A DNA stretch of 64,000 nt from Deinococcus budaensis (GTDB taxonomy: Bacteria; Deinococcota; Deinococci; Deinococcales; Deinococcaceae). Shown here in pieces: positions 59,430-64,000 of this stretch (the stretch's first letter is position 1; each line of letters begins with the position of its first letter). The notes beneath the pieces were generated by a model. That model did no database searches, had not been told where the DNA came from, and was given only the letters and a program-made list of their open reading frames with translations. The stretch covers positions 522,190 to 586,189 of the forward strand of contig NZ_JACHFN010000001.1 in assembly GCF_014201885.1 (NCBI RefSeq), written 5' to 3'. The translations under genes were made by a program, and so were the position numbers.

Positions 59430-61694
59430 ATGCCGCGCGCCTGGCGTTCCCCCCTGACCATCGCGGCCGTGTATCTGGCCGCCTGGTGGGGGCTGGACGC
59501 CGCCGCCCAGCGCTTCGAGACCGCGCCCGGCATCTCGGTGTGGTATCCGCCCACGGCGCTGGATTACGTGCTGCTGCTGGCGTTCGGGCTGCGGTTCTGG
59601 CCGCTGCTGCTGCTGAGCGGGCTGCTGCACCAGTTGCTGACGGTGCCTGAACCGCTGCCGCCCCTGCCGCTGCTGGTCTTCGTGGTGGGCACGGCGCTGG
59701 TTCACGCGGGGGCCTGCGCGCTGCTGCTGCGCGTCTGGCAGCTGGATGTGCGGCTGCCCCGGCTGCGCGACGTGGGCCTCTTCGTGGGGGTCGCCGTGCT
59801 GGCGGCGCCGCTGGCCGCAGCGGCACTTCAGGTGCTCAACCTGACCCTGGGCGACCTGCTGACCTGGAGCAAGGCTCCGGTGCATACCCTTCAGCTGTGG
59901 GCCGGAATCGCCACCGGGGTCGGGATGCTGGCGCCGCCCCTCTTGCTCGCGCTGCGCCCGCTGACCCAGGCGCGGTTGGCGCCGCTGCCCGACGAGCTTC
60001 AGCGGCTGAACCTGCACCCGCAGGATTTTCCGGCGCAGGCTGGCCGCTGGGCGCGCTGGCGCCGCGGGCTGGAAGGGCTGGGCGAGCTGGCCCTGATCGG
60101 GCTGGCGCTGTGGGTGGGGTACGGGGGACCGCGCAGCGCCAGCCTGGATTACAGCTACGTGCTGTTCGTGCCGCTGCTGTGGATCGCCGCCCGGCACGGC
60201 TTCGGGCGGGCGGTCGTGGCAGTGCTGCTGCTCAATGTGGGCGTGGCGCTGCTGACCCGCGAGAGCGACGTGGAGCGCAGCGGCGGGCTGGCCCTGCAAT
60301 TCGGGCTGCTCACCGTGACGCTGGCGGGCCTGCTGCTGGGCGCCGTGATGCGCGAACGCCAACGCCTCACGGCCCATCTGCGCCACCTCGCCCTGCACGA
60401 CCCCCTGACCGGCTTGGGCAACCGCCGCCTGTTCAACGAACGGCTGGGCCAGGCGCTGGCCGGGCCTGCGGCGCCCCGGCGCACGCTGGCGGTGATCCTG
60501 ATGGACTTCGACAACTTCAAGGCCATCAACGACAGCCTGGGCCACGCGGCGGGCGACCTGGTGCTGCGGGTGGTGGGCGAGCGCCTGCGCGGGTGCGTGC
60601 GCCCGGGCGACGTGGTGGCGCGGCTGGGCGGGGACGAGTTCGCCCTGCTGCTGGAGGACCTGCACGGCCCTGGCGAGGCGAGCGAGGTCGCCGGGCGGCT
60701 GCTGGGAGCGCTGGAAGACCCGGTGCCGGTGCCGGGGGGCGCGCTGCGGGTGGGCGCGAGCGTGGGCATCGCCCTGCGCGGGCCAGGCGCCCAGGACAGC
60801 GAGACGCTGCTGCGCAACGCCGACGTGGCCCTCTACCACGCCAAGGCGCGCCACCGGGGCCGCGCCCAGCTGTTCGACGCGGCCATGCACGCCAGCGTCC
60901 TCGAACGCCTGGAACTGGAAGCCGACCTGCGCGTCGCCATCGCGCGCGGGGGCTTCGAGATCCATTACCAGCCGCTGGTGGAACTGCAAGGCGGAGAGCT
61001 GCGCGGTTTCGAGGCCCTGGTGCGCTGGCGGCACCCGGCGCGCGGCCTGCTGGGTCCCTGCGCCTTTATCCCGCTGGCCGAGGAGACGGGCCTGATCGTC
61101 GCCATCGACCGCTGGGTGCTGCGGGCGGCCTGCGCGGAGGTGGCCAGCTGGCCGCAGCCCGCCGGGCGCCCCCCGGTCAGCCTGGGGGTCAACCTGACCG
61201 CCACCCACCTCCACTCCCCCGACGTGGTGCAGGAGGTGCAGTCGGCCCTGCAGGCTTCGGGCCTGGCCCCCGAGCGCCTGATGCTGGAGCTGACCGAGAA
61301 CGTGCTGCTGAGCGACACGGCGGCCAGCGCGCAGACCCTGCGCGAGTTGCGCGGCCTGGGCCTGCGGCTCGCGCTCGACGACTTCGGCACCGGCTACTCC
61401 TCGCTGGGCTACCTGCGCGAGTTTCCCATCAGCGACCTGAAGGTGGACCGCTCGTTCGTCACCAACCTGGGTCAGGACGGGGCCGCGACCGAACTCGCCC
61501 GGATGGTCGCCGTGCTGGGGCGCACCCTGGGCCTCGCCACCGTGGCCGAGGGCGTCGAGACCCCCGAGCACTACGCCCAGGTGCGCGAGCTGGGCTACAC
61601 GCTGGCCCAGGGCTACCACATCGGCCGCCCGCTGCCCGCCGAGCAGGCCCGTGCGCTGGCACTTCAGGAGGCTCCGCTGGTGCCTCCAGGCTGA
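59430..61694 (+). CDS. MASE1-like sensor with GGDEF and EAL domains (754 aa)
   Basis: N-terminal integral-membrane MASE1-type sensor of about eight helices (residues 8-310), then diguanylate cyclase with intact GGDEF (400-404), RxxD inhibitory site (391-394, five residues before), and phosphodiesterase with EAL (528-530), DDFGTG and other metal residues intact. Both activities are sequence-competent, so it may be a bifunctional c-di-GMP enzyme. Its own leaderless promoter supports a monocistronic unit. Confidence 0.93.
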   Translation: MPRAWRSPLTIAAVYLAAWWGLDAAAQRFETAPGISVWYPPTALDYVLLLAFGLRFWPLLLLSGLLHQLLTVPEPLPPLPLLVFVVGTALVHAGACALLLRVWQLDVRLPRLRDVGLFVGVAVLAAPLAAAALQVLNLTLGDLLTWSKAPVHTLQLWAGIATGVGMLAPPLLLALRPLTQARLAPLPDELQRLNLHPQDFPAQAGRWARWRRGLEGLGELALIGLALWVGYGGPRSASLDYSYVLFVPLLWIAARHGFGRAVVAVLLLNVGVALLTRESDVERSGGLALQFGLLTVTLAGLLLGAVMRERQRLTAHLRHLALHDPLTGLGNRRLFNERLGQALAGPAAPRRTLAVILMDFDNFKAINDSLGHAAGDLVLRVVGERLRGCVRPGDVVARLGGDEFALLLEDLHGPGEASEVAGRLLGALEDPVPVPGGALRVGASVGIALRGPGAQDSETLLRNADVALYHAKARHRGRAQLFDAAMHASVLERLELEADLRVAIARGGFEIHYQPLVELQGGELRGFEALVRWRHPARGLLGPCAFIPLAEETGLIVAIDRWVLRAACAEVASWPQPAGRPPVSLGVNLTATHLHSPDVVQEVQSALQASGLAPERLMLELTENVLLSDTAASAQTLRELRGLGLRLALDDFGTGYSSLGYLREFPISDLKVDRSFVTNLGQDGAATELARMVAVLGRTLGLATVAEGVETPEHYAQVRELGYTLAQGYHIGRPLPAEQARALALQEAPLVPPG

Positions 61695-61740
61695 GACCCC
61701 ACCCCGGCCGAGGTGGGGCCGGGGTCAGGACCGCGCCCCC

Positions 61741-62229
61741 TCAGGGCAGCTTCTTGGCGAGTTCGTTGTAGAGGTAGTTGGCGGCCTCGGCCTGATGCTG
61801 CCAGAGGGTGATCAGCCCGAACTGGTCTTGCACCGACACGCGCTGGCCGCCCGCGAGATCGAAGTGTAGCCGGGCAGTGAGCTTGGCCCAGGGCAGCAGC
61901 GCCCCGGGCGCCACCAGAATGGGCGTGACCCGGATCGCGCCGGGCGTCTGCGGGTCGGTCAGGATGGTCGCGCCCGGATAACGGCGCTTGATCGCTCCTC
62001 CCGAGTCGCGCTGCATCGCGCCCAGGATGCCGGCCCGCTGCTCGGCGCTCACGAGGTTCGCGTTGCCCTCGATGCGCGCGGGCAGGATCACGTATTTGGC
62101 GTTTGCCAGGGTCTGGGCGTTCCAGGCCGCGTTCTTCTGGGCCGCCGGGGCGCCCGCCTGGGCCAGGCCGGGCAGCGCCGCTCCGGCAAGCAGCAGAGGA
62201 AGGGCCAGCGGGGTCAGGACTTTGTGCAT
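61741..62229 (-). CDS. Secreted hypothetical protein (162 aa)
   Basis: Signal peptide LTPLALPLLLAGAALPGLAQA, then a soluble domain with ATILTDPQTPGAIRVTPILVAPGALLPW and a helical C-terminus (LWQHQAEAANYLYNELAKKL). Unrecognised, probably Deinococcus-specific. ATG 62229 is preceded by TGCACT and 7 nt. Read convergently with the GGDEF-EAL gene, 46 nt apart. Confidence 0.7.
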   Translation of the reverse strand: MHKVLTPLALPLLLAGAALPGLAQAGAPAAQKNAAWNAQTLANAKYVILPARIEGNANLVSAEQRAGILGAMQRDSGGAIKRRYPGATILTDPQTPGAIRVTPILVAPGALLPWAKLTARLHFDLAGGQRVSVQDQFGLITLWQHQAEAANYLYNELAKKLP

Positions 62230-62324
62230 GCGGCACAGTGCATCACACGCCGCCTGACGGACGGTGAATCCTGCGTGAGCGTGAAGGCGGGGGGAAGCGG
62301 CGCAGCCGCCCCGGCAAAGCGCCC

Positions 62325-62337
62325 TAGCATGGCGGGT
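62325..62337 (+). promoter_or_regulatory. Leaderless -10 box of mazG
   Basis: TAGCAT plus 7 nt plus ATG at 62338; an in-frame ATG at 62329 overlaps the box and is less likely. Confidence 0.5.
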
Positions 62338-62993
62338 ATGCAAGACCTGTTGACCACCCTGCGCCGCCTGCGCGCCCCGGACGGCTGCCCCTGGGACCGC
62401 GAGCAGACCCACGAGTCGCTGCGCCCCTACCTGCTGGAGGAAGCCGCCGAGGCGGTGGACGCCGTGGCCGGGGGACCCGCCGCGCTGGCCGACGAACTCG
62501 GCGACGTGCTGCTTCAGGTGGCCTTTCACGCGGTGATCGCCGAGGAGGTGGGCACCTTCGGCTACCCCGACATCGAACGCGGCATCGTGGACAAGCTGGT
62601 GCGGCGCCACCCGCACGTGTTCGGCTCGGTCACGGTGGAGGGCAGCGCCGACGTGGTCCGCAACTGGCAGGCGATCAAGGCGGCCGAGCGCGCCGGCCGG
62701 CCGCGCCGCGCCGCCGAACGGGTGCCCGCCGCGCTGGGCGCGCTGGCCCGCGAGACCCAGACGCAGCGGCTGGCCGGGCAGGAACAGGCCGGGCGGGAGG
62801 CCGTCGCAGCTGCCCTGCACGCGGCGCCCGACACTGCCGCAGGCGTGGCCGACGTGCTCGCCGCCGTGGTGGCCTGGGCACGCGCGGCGGGAGTGGACCC
62901 CGAGCTGGCGCTGCGCGACCGCACCCACGCCACCCTCGCGGCCCTGCCGGACCCCGTCCCCACGGCCCCAGGAGGCCCTGCGGAGGCGGGCGC

Positions 62994-62997
<4 letters not shown>
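62338..62997 (+). CDS. mazG: Nucleoside triphosphate pyrophosphohydrolase
   Basis: All-alpha NTP pyrophosphatase that hydrolyses (d)NTPs, including aberrant ones. [33 protein letters not shown] and [14 protein letters not shown] carry the metal-binding EExxE and ExxD residues. The C-terminal second domain is shortened (219 aa against about 260). Overlaps the CoA-pyrophosphatase gene by 4 nt. Confidence 0.94.
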
Positions 62998-63578
<581 letters not shown>

Positions 63579-63616
63579 GCCTCGCGGGCAGGCAGGCCCA
63601 CCGCCAGACACAGCGA

Positions 63617-63642
63617 CACCCCCACCGTCGCGGGTGGGGGTG
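63617..63642. terminator. Hairpin between the nudix gene and the PEGA gene
   Basis: Perfect 10-bp stem CACCCCCACC / GGTGGGGGTG with a 6-nt loop between convergent stop codons. No T-run on either side. Confidence 0.55.
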
Positions 63643-63661
63643 AAGGCTGGAACACCGGGCC

Positions 63662-64000
63662 TTAGCGGGTGGGGTTGATCGTGATCTGGGCGTTGCGGGT
63701 CACGTTGTAGGTGCCCACGAAGGTGCGGTAGCCGGGGGCGATCAGCACGACCTCGGTGCCGCCACGGTCCACGGTCACGTTCAGGCCGCCGTTGCGGATG
63801 GTGCCGGCCTCACGGCCGTCCACGAACACCCGCGCGCCGTTCACGCTGCTGCGGATCGCCAGGGTGAACTGGTTGCTCACGACCGGAGCGGGCGTGACCG
63901 CCTGAGCGAACTCGACGTTGAGGTTGGTGGTGGCGCCGGCACGGACGGTGATGGTGGTGGTGTAGTCGCGGAAGCCGGGCGCCTGCACCCGCACCGGGTA
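63662..64000 (-). CDS. PEGA-domain protein, 5' part beyond window
   Basis: The visible C-terminal 112 residues contain PEGA repeats: YPVRVQAPGFRDYTTTITVRAGATTNLNV and IRSSVNGARVFVDGREAGTIRNGG...VVLIAPGYRTF. PEGA repeats occur in surface-layer and extracytoplasmic proteins. The frame continues through the right edge, so the start is outside. No lipobox or enzymatic domain is visible. Confidence 0.75.
   Translation of the reverse strand, partial: YPVRVQAPGFRDYTTTITVRAGATTNLNVEFAQAVTPAPVVSNQFTLAIRSSVNGARVFVDGREAGTIRNGGLNVTVDRGGTEVVLIAPGYRTFVGTYNVTRNAQITINPTR

Overview
This 64 kb window is high-GC chromosomal DNA that reads as the genus Deinococcus. Supporting signs are an SdrP/DdrI-type Crp/Fnr regulator, Deinococcus-like protein sequences throughout, a gyrA promoter that carries a sequence resembling the radiation/desiccation response motif, and many genes that start 5-8 nt downstream of a TANNNT -10 box with no ribosome binding site (leaderless layout). 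I see no rRNA, tRNA, CRISPR array, insertion sequence or prophage. About 58 protein genes fill nearly all of the window.

Layout. 1-7.2 kb: a truncated cell-wall amidase, a 59-residue membrane peptide, an unknown 434-residue protein, a large repeat-containing lipoprotein and a metallo-beta-lactamase-fold hydrolase. 7.3-11.6 kb: a YciF/DUF892 protein, then gluQ-trpB-trpA with two perfect palindromes ahead of trpB, then a cupin. 11.6-14.8 kb: a BshB-like deacetylase and a compact operon of a tyrosine phosphatase plus three roadblock-domain proteins. 15-19.9 kb: gyrA, the DdrI/SdrP-like regulator and an FprA-type ferredoxin reductase. 19.9-22.6 kb: a second, YumC-type ferredoxin reductase and a PlsY-like/acyl-ACP-reductase-like fusion protein. 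22.7-27.2 kb: ispH flanked by two convergent secreted phospholipase D-like paralogues. 27.3-33.6 kb: MOSC, GNAT, msrA, a TSUP permease, divergent proC and prmA-rsmE, a lipoprotein and a pyrophosphatase-like protein. 33.7-39.2 kb: a CitAB/DcuSR-type two-component system divergent from a tctCBA tripartite tricarboxylate transporter. 39.3-45.1 kb: sodA, a TPR protein, coaE, pyrG, an orphan and mazEF. 45.2-52.7 kb: recD2, then sbcD-sbcC-nudix-PRTase. 52.7-58.4 kb: an smpB-pseudoamidase-GerMN-smc operon read leftward. 58.5-64 kb: an SDR, a MASE1-GGDEF-EAL protein, a secreted protein, mazG, a CoA-pyrophosphatase nudix and a PEGA-domain protein cut by the window edge.

Functional themes are DNA topology and repair (gyrA, recD2, sbcCD, smc), redox and stress (sodA, msrA, two ferredoxin reductases, bacillithiol-type deacetylase, DdrI), nucleotide housekeeping (pyrG, mazG, two nudix enzymes, a PRTase) and envelope biology (two amidases, PLDs, lipoproteins). 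The least conventional items are the PlsY/acyl-ACP-reductase fusion beside two ferredoxin reductases, the amidase fold that has lost its zinc ligands, the 7-codon leaderless ORF overlapping ispH, direct repeats between the two-component system and tctC, and the leaderless promoter grammar, which also predicts start codons.
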